This document shows, piece by piece, positions 26,760-35,666 of a stretch of 64,000 nucleotides of DNA. Each line of letters begins with the position of its first letter. The first letter of the stretch is position 1. This stretch comes from Actinomycetota bacterium (GTDB lineage Bacteria; Actinomycetota; Thermoleophilia; Gaiellales; Gaiellaceae): NCBI GenBank assembly GCA_009702325.1, contig WLID01000001.1, forward strand, positions 682,001 to 746,000, in the 5' to 3' direction. Position numbers and translations under genes: made by a program. The notes under the pieces are model-generated. The model saw only the letters and a program-made list of their open reading frames with translations, searched no databases and was not told the origin of the DNA.

Positions 26760-27680
26760 TTACCGAGCCTGCAGTGCGGTTGTCGTCCGTGCAGCGATGG
26801 CTGCGGGTGTGAGGCCGAACGCCTCGGCGAGGTAGCCCTCATCGCCGGAGAAGCCTCGTGGCATCGACTCGATGCCGATGCGAGAGAGCGGCGTGCCAAG
26901 CCCGTTGTCAGCGATCACCTCGGCCACGTATGAGCCGAGCCCGCCGGTGCGGTAATGCCCCTCGACAGTGAGCGCAACGCGGGAGCGGTCAATCAGCTCC
27001 GCGAGTTGAGCGTCGGGCGATGGGTTGAACGAACTCACGACCGCAACTGTAACGCCGACTCCGTCGCGTTCAAGGAGCGCGGCGGCCCCAAGCGCAGCAG
27101 CTGCGAGCGGCCCAAGCGCCACGATCAGCGCATCGGTGCCATCCCCAATCGTCTCGGCTGCTCCGAGCGTGAAGCGCCCGTCAAGCCCATCGACTGGGGT
27201 TCCGCCGCGGCCGAGGCGCAGGTAGACGGGGCGCTCGTAGTTCTTCAGCGCCCGCAGCGCAGTGCGGGTCTGCTCGCGGTCGGCGCAGACGACGGTGGTG
27301 AGCTCGGGCTGGAGGCGCATGAGGCCCACGTCTTCGAGCGCGTAGTGCGTCACACCGTTGTGGCCGTAGTCGGTACCGCCGCCGATGCCAACGACGCGCA
27401 CCGGCAGGTGGTGGAGGGCGGGGCCGTTGCGGATGAACTCGTACGGCCGCATCGACGCGAACGTGGCGATCGAGTAGACGAAGGGCGTGAACCCGGCCTC
27501 CGCGAGCCCGGTCGCCATGCCGACCATGTTTTGCTCCGCAACGCCCGCGTTGAAGAAACGGTCGGGATAGGCCTCAGCGAACGGCTCGAGGACGGTGAAA
27601 CCGAGATCACCTGTCAGCAGGACGATCCGGTCGTCATCTGCAGCGAGCTCAAGCAGGCCGGCGACAAATGCGTTCCTCAC
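26760..27680 (-). CDS. Transketolase-like C-terminal subunit
   Basis: Pyrimidine-binding plus C-terminal domains (306 residues) of a split thiamine-diphosphate enzyme. DRFFNAGVAEQNMVGMATGLAEAG holds the catalytic glutamate that activates ThDP. FVYSIATFASMRPYEFIRN and TDYGHNGVTHYALEDVGLMR are further family segments. The partner N-terminal subunit is encoded just upstream with a 4-nt overlap. Small two-gene transketolases usually serve specialised sugar pathways rather than the pentose phosphate cycle; here the operon adds a glycosyltransferase and an epimerase. Confidence 0.92.
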   Translation of the reverse strand: MRNAFVAGLLELAADDDRIVLLTGDLGFTVLEPFAEAYPDRFFNAGVAEQNMVGMATGLAEAGFTPFVYSIATFASMRPYEFIRNGPALHHLPVRVVGIGGGTDYGHNGVTHYALEDVGLMRLQPELTTVVCADREQTRTALRALKNYERPVYLRLGRGGTPVDGLDGRFTLGAAETIGDGTDALIVALGPLAAAALGAAALLERDGVGVTVAVVSSFNPSPDAQLAELIDRSRVALTVEGHYRTGGLGSYVAEVIADNGLGTPLSRIGIESMPRGFSGDEGYLAEAFGLTPAAIAARTTTALQAR

Positions 27681-28489
27681 GAGGCAGCCTCCAGCTCTGC
27701 GAGCGCCTGCGCGTACTGCTCGTCGTTCAGCGGCCAGTAGTGCCAGTCGATCGTGCTCTCCATGAACGAGACGCCACGTCCGAAAATGGTCTTTGCGATC
27801 ACGACGTGGGGAGCACCGGAGTGCGTGTCGAGCGCGTTGATGACGTGCGCGAGCTCGTCGGGGTTCGTTCCGTCGGCGTCATGCACGTCCCACCCGAAGG
27901 CGCGGAAGCGGTCGCCGAGCGGCAAGAGGTCGAGCACGTCGCGGGTGTAACCAAACGCCTGCTGGCCGTTGAGATCGATGATGGCAACAAGGTTCGCAAG
28001 CTTGTGGTGCGCCGCAAACATGACCGCCTCCCACACCGAGCCTTCGTTGCATTCAGCGTCACTGACCACAACAAACGAGCGACGGGCGGAGCCGTCGAGC
28101 CGCGCGGCAAGCGCGGCACCCGTTCCAAGCGACAGCCCCTGGCCGAGCGATCCGGTCGAGAAGTCGATGCCGGGTGCGAGATGCTCCGGGTGGACGCCAA
28201 CCACGGTGCCGTCGCTGCAGTACTCATCAAGCAATGCGCGGTCGAGTCGACCCGTTTCAGCAAGCGCGGCGTAGAGCGCGAGTGCGGCGTGGCCCTTCGA
28301 AAGGACGAGGCGGTCGCGGTTCGGATCGTCAGGCATCCCGTTGATCACGTCGCCGTAGAGCGCAGCCAGGATGTCGACGATCGAAAGCGCCGAACCGATG
28401 TGGCCCACATGGGCTGCGTAAGCACGCTCGATCACGGTGCGGCGTATGCGGCCTGCGAGCCGCCCGCCCAATGATTCCTCGCGGGTCAT
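27677..28489 (-). CDS. Transketolase-like N-terminal subunit
   Basis: ThDP-binding half (270 residues) of the split transketolase. GHIGSALSIVDILAALY, VLSKGHAALALYAAL, STGSLGQGLSLGTGAA and VVSDAECNEGSVWEAVMFA (SDAE in place of the usual GDGE, with the downstream N of IIDLNG) make up the cofactor and metal site. First gene of the four-gene minus-strand operon; the ATG at 28489 is preceded by a 70-bp divergent promoter region shared with the MFS exporter gene. The substrate is unknown. Confidence 0.93.
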   Translation of the reverse strand: MTREESLGGRLAGRIRRTVIERAYAAHVGHIGSALSIVDILAALYGDVINGMPDDPNRDRLVLSKGHAALALYAALAETGRLDRALLDEYCSDGTVVGVHPEHLAPGIDFSTGSLGQGLSLGTGAALAARLDGSARRSFVVVSDAECNEGSVWEAVMFAAHHKLANLVAIIDLNGQQAFGYTRDVLDLLPLGDRFRAFGWDVHDADGTNPDELAHVINALDTHSGAPHVVIAKTIFGRGVSFMESTIDWHYWPLNDEQYAQALAELEAAS

Positions 28490-28558
28490 GGGTGTGAAAT
28501 CAACCAGAACGGTGGTTCCTGCGCGGCACCAGTGTCATTCGGTAAGAATCACCGCGTG

Positions 28559-30031
28559 ATGGACTCGCGGAGACGCTGGCTGGCACTGATCGTGCTGTGT
28601 CTGGGAACGCTCATGATCGTGCTCGATACGACGATCGTAAACGTCGCGCTGCCGTCGATTCGCGACGACCTCGGCTTCTCGGAGACGTCGCTCGCATGGG
28701 TGGTGAACGCCTATGTCCTCACCTACGGCGGCTTTTTGCTCCTTGGCGGACGACTCGGTGACCTGCTCGGAGCACGCCGCGTGTTTCTCGTCGGGCTCTG
28801 CCTCTTCACGTTCTCGTCGCTTGCCTGTGGAATCGCTGATTCGCAGACGTTCCTCGTCACCGCCCGGGCTGTCCAGGGAGTTGGCGGCGCCGTCGTCTCG
28901 TCGGTCTCGCTCTCGCTGATGCTCAATCTCTTTACCGAGCAGGGTGAGCGGGCGAAGGCGATGGGCCTCTTCGGCTTCGTCGCTGCTGGCGGCGGCAGTG
29001 TGGGGGTGCTTGCTGGCGGGCTGCTTACCGGCGCGTTTGACTGGCACTGGATCTTCCTCGTCAACCTTCCCGTCGGCGTTCTTGTGCTCGGACTCTCGCT
29101 CTTCCTGCTCCCGGGTGGGCGCGGTGAGGGTGATTTCCGCCATCTCGATTTCGCTGGTGCAATCACGGTCACCGGGGCGTTGCTCGTTGCGGTCTATGCG
29201 ATCGTCAACGGCAACTCGGCTGGGTGGACGTCGGCACGGACGCTCGGGCTGCTTGGAGTGGCCGCAGCGTTGCTCGCGGCGTTCCTTGTCATTGAATCTC
29301 GGGTTCGCGCACCGCTCGTGCCGCTCAACTTCTTCAAGCTGCGCAACCTCACAACGGCCAGCAGCGCCGGGATCCTCTGGTCGGCCGGGATGTTCGCGTG
29401 GTTCTTTCTCTCGGCCCTCTATCTCCAGATCGGGCTCGGCTACCGGCCGCTCCTTGTGGGTCTGGCCTTCCTACCGTCGAACGCGATCATGATGGCGTTC
29501 TCGATCGGACTGTCTGCGAAGGTCGTGATGCGGTTCGGCACTCGCATTCCGCTCGCGCTCGGGCTCCTGCTGACATCGCTTGGCCTCGTGCTCTTCGCAC
29601 GTGCCCCGGTTGGCGGCAGCTTCGTACGTGACGTGCTGCCGAGCATGATCCTGCTCGGGATCGGTGCCGGGCTGTCGCTCAACCCGATCATGCTCGCCGC
29701 GATGAGCGAGGTGCCCCAGGATGAGTCAGGGCTCGCATCAGGTGTTGTGAACACCGCGTTCATGATGGGTGGTGCGCTCGGACTCGCAGTCCTCGCGAGC
29801 ATTGCGGCCTCGCGCAGCTCGTCGCTCCAGGCGGGTGGTCTCGGTGAGACAGCGGCACTCGTCAGCGGGTATCACGCCGCGTTCGTCGTCGGCGCGATGT
29901 TCACGCTCGCTGCAGCCATCCTAGGAGCGGTGTTCGTCCGCGAGATCGTCGCGTCGGCTCCCCATCTGCACCTTCCTCACCACGACCATCAGCACGCAGG
30001 TGAGCCCGAGCTCGAGGGCGCTACCGACTGA
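28559..30031 (+). CDS. MFS exporter, DHA2 (14-helix, EmrB/QacA) family
   Basis: Predicted proton-driven multidrug exporter of 490 residues, with about 14 hydrophobic helices. LDTTIVNVALPSIRDDLGFS (motif C region of helix 1 in this family) and GGRLGDLLGARRVFLVGL (motif A) are clear. The C-terminus is a short His/Glu-rich tail (HLHLPHHDHQH). Starts at GTG 28556, ATG 28559 or GTG 28532 are all possible; ATG 28559 is chosen because helix 1 begins a few residues later. No adjacent regulator gene is visible. Confidence 0.9.
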   Translation: MDSRRRWLALIVLCLGTLMIVLDTTIVNVALPSIRDDLGFSETSLAWVVNAYVLTYGGFLLLGGRLGDLLGARRVFLVGLCLFTFSSLACGIADSQTFLVTARAVQGVGGAVVSSVSLSLMLNLFTEQGERAKAMGLFGFVAAGGGSVGVLAGGLLTGAFDWHWIFLVNLPVGVLVLGLSLFLLPGGRGEGDFRHLDFAGAITVTGALLVAVYAIVNGNSAGWTSARTLGLLGVAAALLAAFLVIESRVRAPLVPLNFFKLRNLTTASSAGILWSAGMFAWFFLSALYLQIGLGYRPLLVGLAFLPSNAIMMAFSIGLSAKVVMRFGTRIPLALGLLLTSLGLVLFARAPVGGSFVRDVLPSMILLGIGAGLSLNPIMLAAMSEVPQDESGLASGVVNTAFMMGGALGLAVLASIAASRSSSLQAGGLGETAALVSGYHAAFVVGAMFTLAAAILGAVFVREIVASAPHLHLPHHDHQHAGEPELEGATD

Positions 30032-30036
30032 ACGGA

Positions 30037-31323
30037 CTAGGCGGGTGAAGGCGCTGGGATCGCGCGCCTTCGGAACAGCGTTGGATGGTTGATGGCCAGT
30101 GAGAGAGCGGAAGCGAGCAGGCACAGCAGGCCTGCGCTGACGAACGCGTAGGTGTAGCTACCAAACCACCCGCGCGATGCTCCTGCGAGCCATGCCGCCG
30201 CGGCCGCACCGAACTGGTGGGCGGCGAAGATCCATCCGAACACGATCCCGACGCGCTCACGGCCGAACGTGTCGGCGGTTAGCGCCACGGTTGGCGGCAC
30301 CGTCGCGACCCAGTCGAGCCCATAGAACACTGCGAACGCGACGAGCGCGTATCCCGACCCGAACGCGGCGGGCAGCGCGATGACGGCGAGGCCACGGAGC
30401 CCGTAGTACCAGGCGAGCAGGTGCCGCGGATCGACTCGGTCTGTGAGCCAGCCAGACAGTGTCGTGCCGATCACGTCGAAGAGTCCCATGAGCGCAAGCA
30501 GCGATGCGCCCGTGACAGCGCGCATGTTGTGGTCGATCGCGGCCGGAATCAGGTGCGTTCCAATCAACCCGTTCGTCGAGAGACCGCAGATGAAGAAGGT
30601 CGCCGACAGGAGCCAGAAGACGCGCGACTTGAAGCCGAGCAAGAGCCCGTCAATAGCCGGCCGGAATGGGCGTGCGGAGCGCTCCGGCACCGGCACGTGT
30701 TCCGTCGCCCCGTACGGCTCGATGCCGATCGATTGCGGGCGGTCGCGAACGACGATCGCGACGAACGGAAAGACGATCAGCATCGCGACGAACGCCACCG
30801 ACAGAGCGGCCCAACGCCAGCCGTAGGCGGTCGCGAGCCATGCGAGCGCGGGAAGGAAGATCATCTGCCCGCTCGCGTTGCTCGCCGTGAGAATCCCAGT
30901 GACGAGTCCGCGCCGGGTGGTGAACCAGCGGTTCGCGATCGTCGCAGCGAGTGGCACTGAGACGGCACCGGTTGCGCCGCCTACGACCACACCCCAGAGC
31001 AGATCGAGCTGGTACGGGGCGTTCATCACTGTCGTTAGGCTCGCGCCGACGGCGATCGTGGTCACCGCGATCAAGATCACCTTGCGGACACCGAAGCGAT
31101 CCATCAGCGCGGCCGAGAAGGGCGCTGTCAGCCCGAAGAGCAGCAGCCCAAGCGAGATTGCGATCGAGATTGTGCCCCGCGACCAGCCGAACTCGTCTTG
31201 GAGCGGAACGATCAGCACGCCGGGCGTCGCACGGAACCCGGCGGTCGTAATGAGCGTCACGAACGTGACGATCACGATCAGCCACGCGTAATGCAGCGGC
31301 CTCCCGATGAGACGTTCGATCAT
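30037..31323 (-). CDS. MFS transporter (oxalate/formate antiporter-like, OFA/MCT group)
   Basis: Twelve-helix carrier of 428 residues. FGWSRGTISIAISLGLLLFGLTAPFSAALMDRFGVRKV combines the OFA-type helix 1-2 loop with motif A. The remaining sequence alternates hydrophobic helices with short basic loops. OFA/MCT members move monocarboxylates or organic anions. The start overlaps the stop of the upstream glutathione-S-transferase-like gene by 4 nt, so the two are coupled; a shared detoxification or catabolic role is possible. Confidence 0.85.
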   Translation of the reverse strand: MIERLIGRPLHYAWLIVIVTFVTLITTAGFRATPGVLIVPLQDEFGWSRGTISIAISLGLLLFGLTAPFSAALMDRFGVRKVILIAVTTIAVGASLTTVMNAPYQLDLLWGVVVGGATGAVSVPLAATIANRWFTTRRGLVTGILTASNASGQMIFLPALAWLATAYGWRWAALSVAFVAMLIVFPFVAIVVRDRPQSIGIEPYGATEHVPVPERSARPFRPAIDGLLLGFKSRVFWLLSATFFICGLSTNGLIGTHLIPAAIDHNMRAVTGASLLALMGLFDVIGTTLSGWLTDRVDPRHLLAWYYGLRGLAVIALPAAFGSGYALVAFAVFYGLDWVATVPPTVALTADTFGRERVGIVFGWIFAAHQFGAAAAAWLAGASRGWFGSYTYAFVSAGLLCLLASALSLAINHPTLFRRRAIPAPSPA

Positions 31324-31949
31324 GCCGCGAACGGCGGTGGGTCGAGCTCCTGCTCAACCCACATCGTGCGAACTCCGGGGATTTCGTAACAGCGCATGGC
31401 GTAGTCGCGCAGGCCTGGCCGATCCCACGCGGGCGGGTCGAGGCGGCGACCCCACCGGATGAGCATCACGAGGAAGAGGTCGGCAACCGTCCGCGTGTCA
31501 CCGGCGAGCCACTCGCGGTCAGCGAGGCGCAGCTCGATGCGGTCAAACAACGTTGCCAGCTCGGCCGCTGCTGTCTCAGCGACGCCCTCGGTGCCGTAGC
31601 GCACGGGATAGAAGTAGCGCAGAAAGCCGGTCTGCACCGTGTTTGTCAGGTGCATCAGCCATCGATACGCCTCCGACCGCTCATCCGTGCCCGCGGGCGG
31701 CAGCAGGTGGGCCTCCGGATAGCGCTCCGCGAGGTGCAGGAGAATCGCGGCCGACTCGGTGAGCACGAGGTCGCCGTCGATTAGCGTCGGCACGAGGCCG
31801 GTGGGGTTCACGCGGCGGTACGACTCCGCCACATGACCGTCTGTGCCGGTCTCGACGCGCGCGAGTTCATAGTCGATGCCGATCTCGGCGAGCGCGGCGT
31901 GCGGTGCCATCGATGCGGTGCCGGGACGGTAGTACAGGCGCGTACCCAT
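31320..31949 (-). CDS. Glutathione S-transferase family protein
   Basis: Protein of 209 residues with a thioredoxin-like N-terminus (TRLYYRPGTASMAPHAALAEIG, NPTGLVPTLIDGDLVLTESAAIL) and an all-helical C-terminal half. The serine in TASMAP may be the catalytic residue of a beta/theta-like enzyme. Because actinobacteria mostly use mycothiol rather than glutathione, the thiol used is uncertain. Four-nt overlap with the downstream MFS transporter gene. Confidence 0.88.
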   Translation of the reverse strand: MGTRLYYRPGTASMAPHAALAEIGIDYELARVETGTDGHVAESYRRVNPTGLVPTLIDGDLVLTESAAILLHLAERYPEAHLLPPAGTDERSEAYRWLMHLTNTVQTGFLRYFYPVRYGTEGVAETAAAELATLFDRIELRLADREWLAGDTRTVADLFLVMLIRWGRRLDPPAWDRPGLRDYAMRCYEIPGVRTMWVEQELDPPPFAA

Positions 31950-31982
31950 CGCGCCATCCTACGCACCAGATCGGCTCTGGCG

Positions 31983-32741
31983 ATGCAGAATCAGGGAGTG
32001 AGCGTTGGCCAAACAGTGTTCGTCTTTTTCGCGGGTCTTGTGACGGCTCTCGCGACAGGGCTCGGGGCGCTTCCGTTCGTGTTTGGCCGCAGGTTTACGA
32101 ACACGTGGCTTGGCCCTGCAAACGCGCTCGCGGGCGGAGTGATGCTTGGTGCGAGCGCAGCGCTCCTGATCGAAGGGGCAGATCGGAACGCGTGGCGGAC
32201 GGTGCTTGGTGTTGCGCTCGGCGTGGTGTTCATTGCCGTCACCGCGAAGCTGCTCGGTGGGCATGACGACCTAGAGCTTGGGTCGCTTCGAGGCGCGGAT
32301 GCCCAACGCGCGCTGTTGATCGTCGGCGTAATGACGGTGCACTCCGGGGCAGAAGGCATCGGCGTGGGAGCTTCGTTCGGCCCGAGCCAGACGTTCGGAA
32401 TCATCATCGCGCTCGCCATCGCGTTGCAAAACATTCCTGAGGGCCTCGCGATCTCGCTCGTGCTCGTTCCTCGCGGGACACGCGTGCGCTCTGCCGCCTG
32501 GTGGAGCATCTTCTCGAGCCTGCCACAGCCCCTGCTTGCCGTCCCTGCGTACCTCTTCGTTGCGACGTTCGCCGGCGTGTTGCCGGCTGCGCTTGGCTTC
32601 GCGGCGGGCGCGATGGTGTGGATGGTGATGGACGAGTTGATTCCCGATGCGCTCGAACACTCGTCTCGCGCGTCGGTCGCTGGCGTCACGACCGTGTCAT
32701 TCGGTGCGATGCTCGCGCTCGAGCTTCTCGTGTCGTCTTAG
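31983..32741 (+). CDS. ZIP-family divalent metal transporter
   Basis: Membrane protein of 252 residues with about eight helices. Helix 4 carries [15 protein letters not shown] and helix 5 [14 protein letters not shown]; the H-x3-E and N-x2-P-E-G patterns are the binuclear metal site of ZIP carriers. A short His-Asp loop (GGHDDLE) follows helix 3. Substrate is probably Zn, Fe or Mn. The ATG at 31983 is preferred; GTG at 31998 is an alternative. Divergent from the GST gene with only a 33-bp gap. Confidence 0.93.
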   Translation: MQNQGVSVGQTVFVFFAGLVTALATGLGALPFVFGRRFTNTWLGPANALAGGVMLGASAALLIEGADRNAWRTVLGVALGVVFIAVTAKLLGGHDDLELGSLRGADAQRALLIVGVMTVHSGAEGIGVGASFGPSQTFGIIIALAIALQNIPEGLAISLVLVPRGTRVRSAAWWSIFSSLPQPLLAVPAYLFVATFAGVLPAALGFAAGAMVWMVMDELIPDALEHSSRASVAGVTTVSFGAMLALELLVSS

Positions 32742-33784
32742 GCGGGCGCAGCTCGCCGCGCGAGCTCCGCGCGAACCGCGGGTGCGACTTCGGTTCCGAA
32801 GAGCTCAATCGAATGCATGAGCTTTGCGTGGGGGAGGGTGCCGACGCTGAACTGGATCAGGAACCGGTCGTGCTTGAAGATGTCGTGTTGGAAGAGGATC
32901 TTCTCGACGATCTGCTCGGCATTCCCAACGAAGTTGGCGCCGCGAAGGGTTGCCGCTGCGTCGTAGTCGTGGCGACCCATCGGCTGCCAGCCGCGTTCTT
33001 TGCCGATGCGGTTCATCATCTGTGAGGCGTAGGGCCATGACTCGTCGAGGGCCTGCGCCGGAGTGTCGGCGATGTACCCGTGAGAGTTGATGCTCAGGGC
33101 CGGGATCGGGTCGTGGCCTGCTTCGCGCGCGGCGCGACGGTGGAGCTCGGCGAACGGTGCGAATCGCTCTGGCATGCCGCCGATGATCGCGAGCGCCATC
33201 GGCAGGCCGAGACGGCCCGCTCGCAACGCCGACTCAGGGTTGCCGCCGACCGCGACCCACACCGGCAGCGGCTGCTGCACAGGGCGCGGATAGACGCCGC
33301 GACCGTCGATCGATGGGCGATACGTGCCGTTCCAGAGCACCTCTTCGTGGTCGCGCAGCTGCAACAGCAGGTCGAGCTTCTCCGAAAACAGCGCGTCGTA
33401 GTCGTTGAGCGAGTACCCGAAGAGCGGGAACGACTCGATGAACGAACCGCGCCCGGCCATGATCTCTGCCCGACCGTGCGAGAGAAGATCGACGGTCGAG
33501 AACTCCTGGAACACACGCACCGGATCGTCTGAGCTGAGCACGCTCACCGCGCTCGTCAACCGAATCCGCTTGGTGCGCATCGCAGCCGCCGCGAGGACAA
33601 CAGCGGGTGCGGACACGACGAAATCGGGCCGGTGGTGCTCGCCCAGACCGAACACGTCAAGGCCCACCTGCTCGGCAAGTTCGATCTCTTCAAGGAGGTT
33701 CGCGATTCGTTGTTCAGGGCTGATCGCCTCGGCGCCGCTTCGGCCTGGCTCAAGTTCCGCGAACGTGTAGATGCCGAGTTCCAT
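32738..33784 (-). CDS. Luciferase-like (LLM) flavin-dependent monooxygenase
   Basis: TIM-barrel oxidoreductase of 348 residues. The N-terminus [10 protein letters not shown], then [41 protein letters not shown] and [22 protein letters not shown] are standard for this superfamily. Uses FMNH2 or F420; the presence of fbiC in the window makes F420 possible but the sequence does not decide. It ends convergently with the ZIP gene (4-nt overlap of the 3' ends). Confidence 0.9.
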   Translation of the reverse strand: MELGIYTFAELEPGRSGAEAISPEQRIANLLEEIELAEQVGLDVFGLGEHHRPDFVVSAPAVVLAAAAMRTKRIRLTSAVSVLSSDDPVRVFQEFSTVDLLSHGRAEIMAGRGSFIESFPLFGYSLNDYDALFSEKLDLLLQLRDHEEVLWNGTYRPSIDGRGVYPRPVQQPLPVWVAVGGNPESALRAGRLGLPMALAIIGGMPERFAPFAELHRRAAREAGHDPIPALSINSHGYIADTPAQALDESWPYASQMMNRIGKERGWQPMGRHDYDAAATLRGANFVGNAEQIVEKILFQHDIFKHDRFLIQFSVGTLPHAKLMHSIELFGTEVAPAVRAELARRAAPA

Positions 33785-33837
33785 GAAGGGGGAAGTGTAG
33801 GGACGGCCGCTGGTTCGACTCCCACCCCAAGACGACG

Positions 33838-33856
33838 AAAGGCCCGGAGGCCTCTC
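33838..33856 (-). terminator. Hairpin terminator after the small membrane gene
   Basis: AGGCC and GGCCT arms fold on the minus strand and are followed by TTTCGTC, about 27 nt beyond the stop at 33881. Confidence 0.55.
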
Positions 33857-33880
33857 GTCAAAGCGGGTTTCGCAATACGG

Positions 33881-34150
33881 CTAGTGGTGCGACTCGATAT
33901 AGAACCCGTCGCCCTTGTCGTTCAGGTCAGTCGTCAACGTCAGATAGACGAGCGCGAAGATCGATGAGATCAGCACGACGACGGCGGGGCCGATCAACCA
34001 GAACTTCTGGAAGCCGAATGCAAGGCACGTAAAGAACGCGACGAGCGCCATGGGGAGACCGAACCCGGTCATCCACCGGTACATCTCCTTGTCCCCCAGC
34101 TTCGCGTCGTATACGCCATGTGATCCGGGCACCTGGTGGTCTTCGGTCAA
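33881..34150 (-). CDS. Two-helix small membrane protein (paralogue A)
   Basis: Protein of 89 residues from a TTG preceded by AAGGAG at 8-nt spacing; GTG 34159 lies too close to this SD. It shares with the next upstream gene the pattern DKEMYRWM-GFG, two hydrophobic helices with an AFFT...F-FWLIGPA turn, and the ending FALVYLTLTTDLN--GDGFY. No known domain recognised. The layout (short polar N-terminus, two helices, acidic tail) suits a subunit or assembly factor of a membrane complex, but nothing proves it. Confidence 0.7.
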   Translation of the reverse strand: MTEDHQVPGSHGVYDAKLGDKEMYRWMTGFGLPMALVAFFTCLAFGFQKFWLIGPAVVVLISSIFALVYLTLTTDLNDKGDGFYIESHH

Positions 34151-34244
34151 AGCGTCCACTCCTTCCGCCCGGACATCGTCGCCCGGGACAGCTGATGGCA
34201 TGCGTCAACGCGAACCTAACACCCGCGAGCGCGGATGTGAAGCG

Positions 34245-34262
34245 GAAAAACCCCGGTTTTGG
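34245..34262 (-). terminator. Intrinsic terminator between the two paralogues
   Basis: On the minus strand AAAACC and GGTTTT arms are followed by a fifth T, 14 nt after the stop of paralogue B. Confidence 0.6.
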
Positions 34263-34275
34263 CTGGCCTAGTTGG

Positions 34276-34530
34276 TCAGTGCGATTCGGCGTAGAAGCCG
34301 TCGCCTGTTTCGTTCAGGTCAGTCGTGAGCGTGAGGTAGACGAGCGCGAAGATCGTTCCGATGAGCACGAAGATGGCCGGGCCAATCATCCAGAACTGGT
34401 CGAAGGCGAAAGTCAGGCTGGTGAAGAACGCGACGAGGGCGCACGGGGTGCCAAAGCCGACCATCCACCGGTACATCTCCTTGTCGGCGAGCTTCGCCGC
34501 AGTTGCCTGATCGATCTTCGAATCGCTCAT
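34276..34530 (-). CDS. Two-helix small membrane protein (paralogue B)
   Basis: Protein of 84 residues, clearly homologous to the gene 3' of it: ADKEMYRWMVGFG, ALVAFFTSLTFAF, FWMIGPAIFVLIG and ALVYLTLTTDLNETGDGFY align without gaps. Each copy has its own SD and terminator, so the duplicates are separately expressed. Start ATG with AAAGG about 9 nt upstream. Function unknown. Confidence 0.75.
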   Translation of the reverse strand: MSDSKIDQATAAKLADKEMYRWMVGFGTPCALVAFFTSLTFAFDQFWMIGPAIFVLIGTIFALVYLTLTTDLNETGDGFYAESH

Positions 34531-34653
34531 GTCTGCCTTTCTGTCTCGGGTTTGCGCCGTTCAACCGCGGCGCACAAGCCGCGAGATCCGTACGGGTTGT
34601 ACCAGAGGGTGCGGCGACCGAGATGGGGGAACCGACCGGCGACGGAGGCCGAC

Positions 34654-34669
34654 TACCGTACGTCACATG
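34654..34669 (+). promoter_or_regulatory. -10 hexamer giving a leaderless azlC mRNA
   Basis: TACCGT at 34654-34659 is 7 nt from the ATG at 34667, with no SD. Confidence 0.55.
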
Positions 34670-35347
34670 GTTCGGAGCAGGCCGCAGATTCAGGCAACGG
34701 ACAAGGTCGCCGGTAGGGCGGTTGCCATTGGTGTTGCGACCGGAGTGTACGGCCTCTCGTTCGGTGCTCTCGCGACGGCGGCAGGCGTCTCGACGGCGAA
34801 GGCGGTTGCGTTGTCGGCTCTCGTCTTCACCGGTGCAACCCAGATCGCGGTGATCGGCGTGATTGCTGGGGGTGGCGGGATGGTGAGCGCGGTCGCAAAC
34901 GGCCTTGTGGTCGCGATGCGCCACCTCGCATATGGCGTGGCGGTGTCGCCGCTCCTTCCGGACAGGCGTCCTGCTCGTTTGCTCGCGGCGCACGTGATCA
35001 TCGATGAGTCCACGGCGATGGGAACAGGCGCGCCAACGCGTGACGAAGGTCGGCGCGCGTTCCTCCTCACAGGCGCGTCGGTGTTCGTGTTCTGGAACCT
35101 GGCCACCTTCGCCGGCGCCGAGCTCTCGCGTGCCGTCGCAAGCCCTCATGCGCTCGGGCTTGACGCCATGTTCCCCGCCGCGTTCCTCGCGTTGCTTGCA
35201 CCGCAGCTGCGCCAGCGACGCGCGCCGGCAGTCGCGGCCGCCGGCGCGCTGATCGCCACACTGCTGATCCCTGTTGCCCCCGCCGGCATTCCCGTGCTCG
35301 CATCGGTTGCTGCGCTTGTGCTCGTTCTGCGGGAACGAGCTTCGTGA
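34667..35347 (+). CDS. azlC: Branched-chain amino acid exporter, large subunit (AzlC family)
   Basis: Inner-membrane permease of 226 residues, equivalent to AzlC/YgaZ. GLSFGALATAAGVSTAKAVALSALVFTGATQ is the signature region, followed by RHLAYGVAVSPLL and about seven helices. Works with AzlD/YgaH to export branched-chain amino acids. The azlD gene overlaps the stop by 4 nt. The start is set by the -10 hexamer; the open frame upstream overlaps the divergent gene and has no membrane character. Confidence 0.9.
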   Translation: MVRSRPQIQATDKVAGRAVAIGVATGVYGLSFGALATAAGVSTAKAVALSALVFTGATQIAVIGVIAGGGGMVSAVANGLVVAMRHLAYGVAVSPLLPDRRPARLLAAHVIIDESTAMGTGAPTRDEGRRAFLLTGASVFVFWNLATFAGAELSRAVASPHALGLDAMFPAAFLALLAPQLRQRRAPAVAAAGALIATLLIPVAPAGIPVLASVAALVLVLRERAS

Positions 35348-35646
35348 GCTGGACAGCGATCATCGTGCTCGCCATCGGCGTGTACGCAATGAAGGCGGCA
35401 GGGCCGCTCCTCTTTGCAGGGCGCTCTCTGCCCGAGCGGTGGGAAGGGGTCGCAACCATGGTCGCGGTCCCGTTGCTCGCCGCACTCGTCGTCACGCAGA
35501 CGGTGACGGCCGGCCACCACTTCGTTCTCGACGCTCGGCTGCCGGCCCTTGGTGTCGCCGCCGCGGCAGTTGCACTCAGGTTCCCGTTCCTCGTCGTCGT
35601 GCTGCTTGGCGGCGGAACCTGCGCCTTGTTGCGGCTGCTCTTCTGA
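35344..35646 (+). CDS. azlD: Branched-chain amino acid exporter, small subunit (AzlD family)
   Basis: Hundred-residue membrane protein with four hydrophobic helices; AIGVYAMKAAGPLLFAGR and FPFLVVVLLGGGTCALLRLLF match AzlD/YgaH-type subunits. Overlaps azlC by GTGA, the usual translational coupling of this pair. Confidence 0.88.
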   Translation: MSWTAIIVLAIGVYAMKAAGPLLFAGRSLPERWEGVATMVAVPLLAALVVTQTVTAGHHFVLDARLPALGVAAAAVALRFPFLVVVLLGGGTCALLRLLF

Positions 35647-35649
35647 CGT

Positions 35650-35666
35650 TAGGCTGCGAGGCGATG
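35650..35666 (+). promoter_or_regulatory. -10 hexamer upstream of lysE-like gene
   Basis: TAGGCT at 35650-35655, 8 nt before the ATG at 35664. Only 3 nt after the azlD stop, so the exporter genes could also be co-transcribed. Confidence 0.45.

Noticed and set aside
34319-35149. Minus-strand frame of 276 codons across the paralogue and azlC
   Set aside because: Antisense to azlC and out of frame with paralogue B; Arg/His-rich shadow composition.
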